Position numbers and translations under genes: made by a program. A stretch of 64,000 nucleotides of DNA from Limnoperna fortunei (taxonomy: Eukaryota > Mollusca > Bivalvia > Mytilida > Modiolidae), in NCBI GenBank assembly GCA_944474755.1, contig OX104125.1, positions 50,455,346-50,519,345 of the forward strand, in the 5' to 3' direction. The notes beneath the pieces were generated by a model that saw only the letters and a program-made list of their open reading frames with translations, made no database searches and was not told the origin of the DNA. This document shows, piece after piece, positions 38,276 to 49,092 of this stretch (position 1 is the first letter of the stretch; the number at the start of each line of letters is the position of its first letter).

Positions 38276-41200
38276 TTAGTTACAAATTAACTAAATGAAT
38301 AAATTGAAACATAAACAGTTGTTTGAAAATAAAGTACTTTTTTAAAACTGACGATCAGGTTAAAAATTGAAATAGATTTATCAAGTCATATTGTGTTTTA
38401 TGCAGTACTTCTAGCCGTTTATATTGTTGGTGTCATCTACTGATGAAGAGGTCAATACACTGTATATTGATCTCGTACTTTTCGTGACAAATGAAAACGG
38501 CTTACCGGGTTAGGTCGAGTCTAAGCTTCTTACGTATATCCATAAATGTGTAAATTAAATGCAATGATTAATATGCACAGGTAATTTAGCGTTTTCAAAT
38601 CTAATGGTTTTTTTAATTTGATAGAGAGATTTTCTATAGTACATTTTGACGTAAATTAGAACGGAAATGTAAGCTAGTAGCAGGAAATTGTTGTATGTTC
38701 GAAATCTTTATACGATATTGTTTGCTGTTTAGGCGGGAAACGTCTCGCGGTTGTCCGAATACCAGGGACGTCACGAAAGAAAGGTCCCTTTACAAACAAA
38801 AAGGGCAGACTTACTAATGTAAAATTCCCACAGCAAAGGTGAAGGACGTGAAATATGAACGTGCTATAATGGAAATGTTCTTTTCTATTGGATATTCGAA
38901 CAACAGACGTACAATATGGAATAATAAAAGTTAAATAAACATACGTTGTTTACATATGATAAATCTAAGAAAATTATTTCCATAATTATGCTTCTTTAAG
39001 ATATATGTAAAATTTATTGAGAGCTTCCTGAGAGAATTCAAACATTAATATAATTTTCTTATAGTATAGAATTATTGTTTGATTAAGTGTGATAACGATG
39101 ATATTGTTCGTGCTTTTTTGTTTGTCTGTTTATTGTTTGTAAGTCCTTCCAATTGTGCGCTCTTTTCTTATCAATATACAATGTTCGTACATGTCAGAAA
39201 ATATAAAGTCTTTTTGTACGAGCTTTAGAAAGTTTTTATCATGCAACCCTATACTTTTGTACTGAGGAAAACAATTTTTAAAATGCACTTCTAGTATATT
39301 TCCAACTTAAAATTTTCAGAGCATATTCCGGTGATAGCGACAAGTCACAAAGAAATATCGTATTTGACAGCATGTCGTAAACCAGAACAGAATATTTAAA
39401 ATTGTTAGAAGTTAAGACAGGGGTACCAAGAGACTTTATTCGTCACTGGCGAATAATGCAAAAAATTATTCGGCACCTTTTTTTTACAGCAAATGTTATA
39501 ATTGCAAGATAAAAAGATTACTTGTTATTTGTCATTCTCATCAATAGGTCGGTACCTTATTCAAATATAATTTTCTATGATTATATTAGCAGCGTTTCAT
39601 TAGTTGACACAATTTTTCTAACTAACAAATTTATCTTAGATATAGACAAAAAACTTTTAAATAATAAAAGTGTTATCCTTTTTCACAAGGATGCACTTGC
39701 ATATAATTTATGGTGTGTGCTTATATAACACAAACAAATGCAAACAAATATTATCTCAAGGTTAACTGCATCCTGTAACACCTTGCTTAAGCAATGAAAT
39801 TTATAAATTATAAAATTAATATTGTATAAGGAAAAGTGAAATCATGGAAAAAGAAAAATTACAAATACGAATTTGAGAGATAAATTGGTAATTGATCAAT
39901 TAGGTCAAAGTGTCCATAATAAAGAGTCTGAAAGGATAACATCAAAATATGAACAATATGCCTATGCTCTATAACAGTGTTTTTCAAGACAAACGTAACA
40001 CCGGTCTCACTATCTGCAATATTAAATACGTTGTAAATTGTAAACACCATACACCGAGTTGTGTTGGAAAGTTTCAGCCATTATTTGTTTTGCAATCTAG
40101 CTTTGTCTACAAGTTTAAAGCAAGTAAAATAAAGGTCGGGCCAGTGTTTTCTTTTTTCTTCTGCAGACATTCAAAGATTTGGTTTCATAAATGATGAAAA
40201 AAGAGAAGAGTATTAAGTAATAAGCACAATACGTAACGATTAAAATGCAATTAGATCTTGAAAAAGCAAACTCTAAACATGACATCGTGTTGTCATGTAG
40301 ATAAAACAATTTAGCATTTTACGGGTTAGATTAGTTTGTTTTTTATGATTTCGAAACATAAATGACATAGTATTTTTATCTAGCAAAGCATATGGTACTC
40401 GGTTTATGTTGACACGTGATTTGACATGATTCAACATTTGTTTTAATCAACACATTAATGCAAGTAATTTCAAATAACTTGACGATGATAACAGGTAACA
40501 AGTGTCCGTTGTTAATTATACAGAGAAGCCTTTAGAATATTAGGTGTTGCGTTTCAAAGTTAGTTTTTCCTACTTTATGAAAATCTAGTAATATTACATG
40601 TAAAGAATGAAAGCAGTAAAAAAATACGGAACGCTAATGAAACTGTCAAAAAGACCCGGCAAACATGAGAACCAACAACCAAAAATATAGCAACTACAAC
40701 AACAACAGTACTCATCTGGATCAGGCATTTCAAAAAAAATTGTGGGTGAAACCAAATAAAATGGCATACCAAACATCCCGCTTTCATAACTAGTGTGTGA
40801 TTTGGTATGTTGATAAAAATGCTTGTTTATCAGACACCAGTATTCAGTAATAGTTGTAAACAATTATCAATTTGTATCAAAAAATTAGAAAAACTATCTG
40901 TAATAAAGTTTTCAAACGAGATAGTATATTTACCGACAAGAAAATGGTATCTATAGTACAAATTTTAAAGGCGAACGAGGCGTTATTTTGTAACATAGGT
41001 TTATAGGTTTATCCCAAGAAAATTGGTGACGTTAACAAAATGAGTATCCTCACTGCAAGCTCTTGATACGTCATCATTTGAGAAATATAGACACCGTGCG
41101 CAAGAGAAATTAGATTTATTTGAAGCTATCTTTTGCGTTTTAATTTGTATGGCAGTATTAAAAAAGTTTGCAGTCATCGAAGTAGCTTGAAGTGTTGTGG

Positions 41201-42000
41201 GCTGTACAGCGATCTGTAGCACGTGATTAAAATCGGACTAATGCTTAAATAGATTTTTTGCAATTAGGTATCGTCATGAAGTTAATTTTGTTTTTAAAAA
41301 GTTTCCAGTTAATAATGTTAACTCATTATTGCAAGAAATAATATTGTGGCAACACAAATTTACTTACAAGCTGTTTGTGTTCCTTATTTACTTTGCAAAT
41401 AAAAGCCCATTACTACCCCTGGTATAAAATATATTCGATGTCACCAACTTTAGAGAAAGAGTCACATGTGCACTGGAATGCAAAGAACTGATGTTTGTGT
41501 GTTCAAACTGGCGTAATGAATAAAAAGAAATGGTTGTTGCGATGCTCTCGTTAAAGCTGCGAATATATTCATATTATAATGCATTTTGGGTATTCATTTA
41601 TTAAACAAATACGATGTAACAGCAATGCCATTTACAAACGTGACTACAATATTATAAAAACAGACCTAAATACTTGACTACTATAGTATAAAAACAGACC
41701 AAAGTTCATATGTACAATAAAAAAAACAGACCAAAGCTAGTGGCGACAGTAAAATCTAACAGATCAAACAGGTGGCTATTATATGATAAAAACAGACCAA
41801 AAAAACACGAATGTTCGAGAATATACACAGAAATCGATCGATCAGAACTAAGAATATTAATGATATGTAATTAATAATAAGACTTTGGTTGCATTTAAAT
41901 AAAACTATCGCTCTAACACAAACAACACGGTTTCGTGTCTAATACATGTAATCATTTCAACATCCTAACTATGTATAGCTTTAAGATAGCTACGTTTTAA
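38276..42000. other. Intergenic, no gene recognised
   Basis: AT-rich sequence with only short, low-complexity open frames. AAAAACAGACC recurs several times between 41655 and 41800 as a loose short repeat. A GC-rich motif at 38731-38752 is shared with segment D. Confidence 0.45.
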
Positions 42001-42387
42001 ACAGAACTTTCTACTGCTTATGTTTTTTATTACCTTTGAAACTGTCGTCAAGATGTGCACACAAAATGCATTAAATCGAGAATCAAAAACCTGAAGACAA
42101 TATCTTGATTCAAAAAACAAAACGAACAAAAAAAAAACAACAACTATAAGAAAATTCAGCAGCTAGAAACCGGTGTTAAGCAGAACTTTCTAATGCTTAT
42201 TTTTCTTATAACCTTTGAAACTGTCTTCAGGATACACACACAAAAGGCATTAAATTTAATTGGGCAACACGAATCCAAAACCTGAAGATAATATCTTGAT
42301 TCAGACCAAGTACCAAGACATAAACAAGGAATCAAGACGAACAAACAAAAAACAACAACTATAGGAAAATTCAGCAGCTAAAAACCG
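42001..42387. repeat. Tandem duplication of a ~180-bp segment
   Basis: CAGAACTTTCTACTGCTTAT at 42002 is matched by CAGAACTTTCTAATGCTTAT at 42181. Both copies continue through CCTTTGAAACTGTC and AATATCTTGATTCA, and both end AAAATTCAGCAGCTA(A/G)AAACCGG. The second copy has about 30 extra bases. Confidence 0.85.
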
Positions 42388-42598
42388 GTAAAAGCATTGG
42401 TGCGCTCCGGTAGAGTTAGCTGTGATTGCCTCTAATGAGACATCCGTGAACTGACTTATCATCGTGTCATCCTATTACGGTGTTAAATCAACGGAAAGGG
42501 GATTATAATTTATATCCATTGAAATGCGGATAATCTGTTGAAAAATGGGTCCTTAACAATAAGACGCATATTTCAAAAACAGTTGAATCTGAAAGGTA

Positions 42599-43800
42599 AT
42601 GATACACACACCCACTTAATACCTGGGGTGAGGCTAGATGTAGACCAAACCGTGAATGACACACACCCACTTAATACCTGGGGTGAGGCTAGATGTAGAC
42701 CAAACCGTGAAGGACACACACCCACTTAATACCAGCGGTGAGGCTAGATGTAGACCAAACCGTGAATGACACACACCCACTTAATACCAGAGGTGAGGCT
42801 AGATGTAGACCAAACCGTGAATGACACACACCCACTTAATACCTGTGGTGAGGCTAGATGTAGACCAAACCGTGAATGACACACACCCACTTAATACCTG
42901 GGGTGAGGCTAGATGTAGACCAAACCGTGAATGACACACACCCACTTAATACCTGGAGTGAGGCTAGATGTAGACCAAACCGTGAATGATTCACACACCC
43001 ATTTAATACCTGGGGTGGGGCTAGATGTAGACCAAACCGTGAATGACACACACCCACTTAAGACCTGGGGTAAGGCTAGATGTAGACCAAACTGTGAATG
43101 ACACACACCCACTTAATACCTGGGGCAAGGCTAGATGTAGACCATACCGTGAATGACACACACATCCACTTTAGACCTGGGGTAAGGCTAGATGTAGACC
43201 AAACCGTAAATGACACACACCCACTTAAAATACCTGGGGGGAGGCTAGTTGTAGACCAAACTGTAAATGACACACACCCACATAATACCTGGGGTAAGGC
43301 TAGATGTAGTCCAAACCGTGAATGACCCACACACACACTTAATACCTGGGGTAAGGCTAGATGTAGACCAAACCGTGAATGACACACACATCCACTTAAG
43401 ACCTGGGGTAAGGCTAGATGTAGACCAAACCGTGAATGACGCACACCCACTTAATACCTGGGGTGAGGCTAGATGTAGACCAAACCGTGAATGACACACA
43501 CCCACTTAATACCAGGGGTGAGGCTAGATGTAGACAAAACCGTGAATGACACACACCCACTTAATAGCTGGGCTGAGGCTTGATGTAGACCAAACCGTGA
43601 ATGACACACACCCACTTATTACCTGGGTTGAGGCTAGATGTAGACCAAACCGTGAATGACACCCACTTAATACCTGTGGTGAGGCTTGATGTAGACCCAA
43701 CCGTGAATGACACACACCCACTTAATACCTGGGGTGAGGCTAGATGTAGACCAAACCGTGAATGACACACACCCACTTAATACCTGGGGTGAGGCTAGAT
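42599..43800. repeat. 55-bp minisatellite (about 22 units)
   Basis: The unit contains GACACACACCCACTTAATAC, CTGGGGTGAGGCTAGATG and TAGACCAAACCGTGAAT. As 55 is not a multiple of three, a run that is open cycles through frames, giving overlapping spurious frames on both strands. Many units carry CTGGGGTAAGG or CTGGGGTGAGG, which resemble splice donors. The array ends about 560 bp before the TATA box of the peptide gene. Confidence 0.97.
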
Positions 43801-44217
43801 GCTCCGGATTAGTAGACAACTTCTGCTACACGCGCGGCACCCGTCGTATCAGCCAAGTCAAAAACCGGTAGTCATAATTGGGGTTAGTTATAATACCGTA
43901 AGAAAAAGAGTAAGTGTTTATGACAATCGGCATTAATAACACTTATATCAATCGATGATGTTTTAATCTCCTGCTAATAATGGGACCTGAGCGCATCAGT
44001 TGAAATCTAATAGAAAAGATTATGCATTATTTACAGAGAAGATATGGAGATGTAATCATATAAATTGAGCCAATAAAAACATGTGGATATATGGGTTATC
44101 CTAATCTATATAGAAGTATCATGATTTTTATGAACATGAAAATAATATACCATCGCTTAAGACCTGAACACTATGTAATTGTTGACCTATATTTTGCTAT
44201 ATTAAGAACATGTGATG
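43801..44217. other. Upstream flank of the peptide gene
   Basis: Single-copy, AT-rich sequence with no coding. An AAAAACCGGTA motif near 43861 also occurs at 42380, on the other side of the minisatellite. Confidence 0.45.
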
Positions 44218-44400
44218 TGATAAATCATTAAGGAAAAATCCCCAAATGTTTCTTGAAACATTTCTTAGAAAAATATCTTATTATTCTATTTAACTACACT
44301 TTTTGGTGACATGAAACATCACGTGTTTTTGGACTGCAATAAATCAAAGGTAGTCTGCTGACTATATATAGGAAAATGTATATGAGAAGCAAAAGAGAAC
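44218..44400 (+). promoter_or_regulatory. Predicted promoter of the cysteine-rich peptide gene
   Basis: TATATATA lies at 44363-44370, about 25-30 bp before the likely transcription start (44393-44400). Upstream are a GATA at about 44219, then GGAAAAATCCCC at 44232-44243. The reverse complement of the latter contains GGGGATTTTT, matching the kappaB-like GGGRAYYYYY known from insect immune genes. A CACGTG E-box is at 44320-44325. The spacing is typical of an inducible immune promoter, but function in this organism is inferred. Confidence 0.5.
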
Positions 44401-44420
44401 AATACAAAGTTAGATCGAAG
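44393..44420 (+). other. Predicted non-coding exon 1 (5' UTR)
   Basis: A short exon from about 30 bp after the TATA box to the strong donor AAG|GTAAGT at 44420/44421. Intron 1 (44421-44540) ends in a pyrimidine-rich tract and TTGACAG. The 5' end is approximate. Confidence 0.55.
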
Positions 44421-44545
44421 GTAAGTGTTAAACGGTTTTTGACAATGTAATTATGATAATTAAAAGTTAACTGAAACTTTTTTAGTATACTTTTCTACAT
44501 GATATATATAATAATATGTTTTTCATTCTATTGTTGACAGCCATA

Positions 44546-45674
44546 ATGAAGATGTTGGTTATTTTAAGCGTTTTGGCCATTATGCTGGGTGAGTTAATTT
44601 TTTTAATGACATGTTTACCGTTAAACGCGAATAATTATTTTTACATGAAAATTAAAGATGCTGACTGCATTCTTAGAATATATTGGTTTGATGTAGACGT
44701 GAAATTGTAATGTGTAAAAAATGATACAAATGTCTGTTGATAGGTATCCATGCGTCGTCTGCACAACATTGCTCGGATCAATACGGAACAAACGGAAATT
44801 CGTGCTTATGTCAAGGATGTTGCTATGGACAGTACAGCTGCAAAGGCGGATACCACGAAGGAAATTATTGTTACTGTACACAATGTGGAGGTTTTAGTAA
44901 GTTTTTATTGACTCATTTAAACAATACTATGCCAATTTATGGCCAGAAATAATTGAGTTTATTTAGGTTTGTTTGTTTGAATGGTGTTTTAACGCCACTT
45001 TCAGCAATTTTTCAGCTATTTCATGGCGTCCAGTTTTTATTGGGGGAGGAAGCCGGAGTACCCGGAGAGAACCCCCGACCTGCGGTAGGAAAACTGGCAA
45101 TCCTTGTCAATTAAGATTGGAGTCGAGTACACCCTGCCGGCAGTGAGAATCGAACCCGCAATCGCAGTGTTGACAGACCACGTGATCAATAGTAAACGAA
45201 CTACCTTGACCACTCGGCCACTGAGGCCCCTGAGTTTATTTAGGTCGGTGCCTTTAGTTTTTACTATAAGTTGACTGCTGCCAAATATTATTATTCATTT
45301 TAAAATGGCTTTAAATATTTTAATTTGTAAAATAATAAAATGCCAGCAAAGATTATAAAGATTTCAAATTTACTATCGTCTTTGTTCTAATCAATGACGC
45401 CTAACTAAAATATTGGAATGCAAAAAAGGCTGTGCTGAAGAGCTTTATTCCAAACAGTTAAACTAAATTTAGCTAAGGCCATATACGTCTAGAGACTAGA
45501 CGAAAATTCGAAAAAAACATTTTCGTATTTTTATGGTGGTACATAATACAGATAATTACTGTCACTGTTAGCATCCATTATATTTTCGTCAAATCTACAG
45601 TGGCTACAGGGTTGGTGACGGAATGTGAAGGTCCCCAAGCACAGAAATTGAAAGAGTTTTATAGGATATTGTAA
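44546..45674 (+). CDS. Cysteine-rich secreted peptide, mytilin/myticin/defensin-like (spliced)
   Basis: Predicted coding exons are 44546-44588, 44744-44896 and 45601-45674, 270 nt in all, giving 89 residues and stop TAA. Both coding introns are phase 1 with GT-AG ends (G|GTGAGT, GATAG|GT; A|GTAAGT, CTACAG|TG). Residues 1-21 form a signal peptide (MKMLVILSVLAIMLG, then IHASSA). The mature part starts near Gln22, with Cys at 24, 35, 37, 40, 41, 47, 57, 59 and 62 from exon 3. A tenth Cys at 74 comes from a short exon-4 extension. The ending C-x9-CYC-x2-C and a C-x3-C (37/41) fit a cysteine-stabilised alpha-beta fold. A 5' UTR exon, signal exon, mature exon and C-terminal exon are the layout known for mussel mytilin, myticin and MGD genes. 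Unusually, the mature core is Gly/Tyr-rich and near neutral rather than cationic. Exon 4 is the least certain part. Antimicrobial action is inferred. Confidence 0.72.
44954..45245 (-). mobile_element. tRNA-derived SINE in intron 3, with 15-bp target duplication
   Basis: The body is 44969-45230 on the minus strand. It starts with a tRNA-like head, with box A GTGGCCGAGTGGTCAAGG and box B GGGTTCGATTC. A central GGAGTACCCGGAGAGAACC-type core (seen here on the plus strand) follows. The tail is GCGTTAAAACACCATTCAAA followed by CAAACAAAC. Flanks TGAGTTTATTTAGGT at 44954-44968 and 45231-45245 are a perfect target-site duplication, so insertion is recent. It lies wholly inside intron 3 of the peptide gene, in antisense. 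Confidence 0.93.
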
Positions 45675-45788
45675 TGAGAAATATATAGTTCAGCATATCT
45701 TATTATTATATACTAGATATTTAACTATATTATATAACTGAAAAATCATATAATAATTATATTAAATAACTCTGTGTATAGTTGATAG

Positions 45789-45794
45789 AATAAA
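45789..45794 (+). terminator. Polyadenylation signal of the peptide gene
   Basis: AATAAA lies 115 bp after the predicted stop codon, in AT-rich sequence and just before the 24-bp array. It gives a 3' UTR of about 140 nt, consistent with a compact peptide gene. Confidence 0.5.
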
Positions 45795-45799
45795 GAGCA

Positions 45800-46372
45800 T
45801 TTTTATTTAAGAACAGACATCATTCTTTATTTAACAACACAGATCATTCTTTATTTATGAAGAGATATAATTCTTTATTTATGAACAGAGATCATTCTTT
45901 ATTTAAGAACAGACATCATTCTTTATTAAAGAGCAGAGATCATTCTTTATTTAAGAACAAAGATCATTCTTTATTTAAGAACAGATATCATTCTTTATTA
46001 AAGAACAGAGCTAATTCTTTATTTAAGAACATACATCATTCTTTATTTAAGAACAGATACCATTCTTTATTTAAGAACATAGATCATTATTTATTTAAGA
46101 ACAGAGATCATTCTTTATTAAAGAACAGATACCATTGTTTTATTTATCAGCAGAGATCATTTGTTATTTATGAACAACGATCATTCTTTATTTAAGAACA
46201 GAGACCATTCTTTATTTAACAACAGAGATCATTCGTTATTTATGAACAGAGATTATTCTATATTTATGAAGATAGATCATTCTTTTTTTATGAACAGAGA
46301 CCATTCTTTATTTATGAGCAGAGATCATTCTTTATTTAATAACAGAGATCATTCTTTATTTAAGAACAGATA
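45800..46372. repeat. 24-bp minisatellite (about 23 units)
   Basis: Unit GAACAGAGATCATTCTTTAT then TTAA, with small variants (GACATC, GATACC, TTTATGAA). As 24 is a multiple of three, one frame stays open and spells an eight-residue repeat (NRDHSLFK). No start context or neighbouring exon supports translation. On the minus strand most units contain AATAAA. Confidence 0.95.
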
Positions 46373-46935
46373 CTCATATTTCAGGAGGATTTGGAAGGGA
46401 CACTAAAAAAGCAATGTGAAGATACTACACTGAAATAGAAACATAAAACATAAATAGTGTTTAATTATGTTTAATATTTGACTCTAAATAGTATTACTTC
46501 ATAATAAATTTAACTTACTAAACACAACAATTATCAAAATAACAGCATAATACTTCCGAGTCACACAAGAAAACAAAATAGAACTTACGACAAAAACTCA
46601 CTTAGGTCAGTTGCGTCGACAGAGCAAGCATCTCATAATACGCACGCAAAAGCCGTCTTGCAAATTTATGCAAGCAATGTCTTTTCAAGAATAATAGACT
46701 AAATCTATAGAAACATTTAAGCTGAGAAATACTGCACCCTACCTGTTTCATCAATGATTTTTGACTGGTATAAACTTTTTATAAACTTTTAAAAAATATT
46801 TTCATGTGTATTCTACATGAAAACGGAAATGTTGCAGTTAAATTAGTTGGTAATGAGTGATGTCCCCTTGTTGAATAAGGTCGACTGTGATACCGCTCCT
46901 ACTGAAAAGTGATATTTTGTTAGTAAAACTTAAAA
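46373..46935. other. Intergenic, then possible 5' UTR of the LINE
   Basis: No gene is seen. The last part may be LINE untranslated leader, but I cannot set a 5' boundary. Confidence 0.35.
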
Positions 46936-47850
46936 ATGGAGTCTGAGATTGCGAAATTATGTAAGCAGATGGATGAAGAGCATTTGAAGCATTTGTTAGA
47001 AAGTTTACAATGTACACACACATTTGAATAAAAGCTGAAGAGGTGTCGCAAAACCTAAACAAAGAAAAAATGGTGTCGTACGCCGAGGTTGTTAGCAATG
47101 ATAGTGTTATAAACAATAAACCTTTGCTATCAAAGCCCCCAAAACGACCCTAGTAACTTTGTCAAACCAGTTTTTATCAAAAATACTGACGGGCATTGTG
47201 CAGTAAAACCCCATAGACTGCAATGATTAACTAACGTAGAGATAATAAACCCATTGGTAAAAAAATCCTAGCTGGGCGGATAAAAGGAATTCAGAGAGTT
47301 AGGGAAATGTGGAGGGTGTATCCCGACAATGATGATGACAGACTGTCGTTGCTAGTGACAAGGGTTAACCTGCATAGCAGGCAAGTTCCCTTGTACTCGC
47401 AAAATCTTAAAAACCCAGGAATTCTTCGACCTAACACCATTCAAATCATGGTCAAAAACGTCCCTATATCGGCTGACGGCGGGCAAATACATCGAGCTTT
47501 GACCCTTAATGGATGTGAAATTCTCAACCTCTCTAGGGAAGGCCTTAGAATAAACGGAAAACTGACAGATTGTCAAACTGGAAACAAGGTGATCATCAGC
47601 AACTTGCTGAAATCACCTATACCCAGATATTTACAAATTGGGAATTAAATGGCTATTGTGTTTCATGCTTGACAGCTAGAATTTCAAAATAAATATGCTA
47701 ACTCTGAAGCAAATGGTAAAAAGTGCATAAATGTCTGAGTCCAGAACACCTCATTTATGAGTGTCCGAATGACTGACCTGCAATGCAATGGGCCACAAAA
47801 TGATAAACTGCCATATAGCTCTTTCAGAGGAAATATCAGTTAAGAGTCTG
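46936..47850 (+). pseudogene. LINE ORF1 (nucleic-acid-binding protein) remnant
   Basis: It starts at ATG 46936 (MESEIAKLCKQMDEEHLKHL). After stops and frame changes it continues as MWRVYPDNDDDRLSLLVTRV, then VPLYSQNLKNPGILRPNT, then VPISADGGQIHRALTLNGCE in the 47307-47648 frame. A disrupted CCHC zinc-knuckle stretch follows (SPEHLIYECPNDMTCN, GHKMINC) at about 47740-47810. This pattern is familiar from molluscan LINE ORF1 proteins (recognition from memory, not searched). Confidence 0.8.
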
Positions 47851-47934
47851 AATCAACAGGAGTAAACCAGAATAATGGGAATCAGGTGGCTAATTCTAGT
47901 AATATCTACACTACATGCAATAGTATTACAATCT

Positions 47935-48862
47935 CATTTGGAAAATTCTGGTATAACTTTAGATGAAATTGCTGCAATCGAAATTCCGCATAATCCCCCG
48001 TGGTTAAACCGATATTTATTTATGATCTAAGAAAACATAAAAAGTCCGACACAAACCATTTAATAATACAACAACATTATGCAGAAATTAAATTTTGTTA
48101 CCCTGACTATAGTACTATTTACACAGACGGGTCAAAAGACGGTGATAATGTCGCCTCGGCCGCTGTCTTCGAAGAGCGTGTTGAAACTCGCCGCCTTCCG
48201 TCTACCTCATCTGTTTTTACAGCAGAGGCGCAAGCTATTCTTCTTGTGATGAAAATAGTTGCTTCGTCAGACGAATGCATATTTATTGTCTGCTCCGATT
48301 TCCTGTCTTGTCTGCTGGCTGTTGTAAATTTCAAAATTAAAAATCCTTACCTTTTTAAAAATTATTCAAATCTACAAATCTGTCGGAATCCGTGGAAACA
48401 CAGTCGTGGATCAGGAGGCTAAATATGCACTAAAGGATACTATCATTAACTGTAATTTTCCTTTTACCGATTTTAAACCGTTGATTTTTAAATATATTTC
48501 TAATCTGTGGCAGAGTGGTTGGGATCTCCAAGTTCGTAATAAACTTCATGAAATCCAGCCACTACTGCACACAAATAATTTTAAATGCTTTAGAGGTCGA
48601 AGAGACCAATTTGTTTTAACAAAATGTCTTCTTGGTCATACCAGGACGACACATAGTTATATTTTAAACAATGAGCCACGACCCGAGTGTGCCATGCAAC
48701 AGTCCATACACCATTAAGCATGTCTTGATGGACTGTGTGGACGTGGCCCTCATTGTGGAACGTTTCTATATTGCAGATAGGTTTTTTAATTTATATAAAA
48801 TTGTCGCAGGCGACATAATTTTAAAGTTTGCAAAAGAAATTAATTTATTTAATAAAATTTAA
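47935..48862 (+). pseudogene. LINE ORF2 C-terminus with RNase H remnant
   Basis: AIEIPHNPPWL leads into an RNase H domain. The first Asp is in IYTDGSKDGDN, the Glu in FTAEAQAILL and the next Asp in IVCSDFLSCLLA. GIRGNTVVDQEAKYAL, after a frameshift near 48375, carries the last Asp. The C-terminal part shows YISNLWQSGWDLQVRNKL, FVLTKCLLGHTRTTHSYIL and TIKHVLMDC. At least three frameshifts are present. This is the I/jockey-type ORF2 end. Confidence 0.88.
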
Positions 48863-49092
48863 TTTCACTACTAAGTGTGATGCTTGAATTCATATCTTTT
48901 ATTGTTTTAAGTACCATTTTTATCTGTATATATTCTTATTTTATTGTATGAGATCACGTTTTAGCATAAAGGGAGGCATGAAGTACTACTAATTTAAAAA
49001 TACTAATAACTTAAAAATGCTAATTTTCACTTCCTGAATATAGCTGAAATATTGCTTGCTGGACGTTAAACAACAAACAATCAATCAATAAA

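Larger units (their letters stand above)
46936..49090 (+). mobile_element. Internally deleted LINE (I/jockey type with RNase H)
   Basis: ORF1 (46936-47850) is followed almost directly by the pre-RNase H region of ORF2 (from about 47935). The endonuclease and reverse transcriptase, several kilobases in an intact element, are missing. The 3' UTR ends in GCTGGACGTTAAACAACAAA and a CAAT microsatellite at 49076-49090. The element is dead, but its 3' tail resembles that of the SINEs in this window. Confidence 0.88.

Noticed and set aside
42854..43776. Overlapping frames on both strands in the 55-bp minisatellite
   Set aside because: Runs that cycle through three frames with the same peptide blocks are a mathematical product of the repeat.
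45130..45230. tRNA gene on the minus strand
   Set aside because: The A and B boxes belong to a SINE head with a SINE core, a tail and target-site duplications. A proper tRNA fold is not apparent.
45857..46406. Protein with an octapeptide repeat NRDHSLFK
   Set aside because: The 24-bp unit makes this frame by arithmetic; it lies past a polyadenylation signal and lacks supporting exons.
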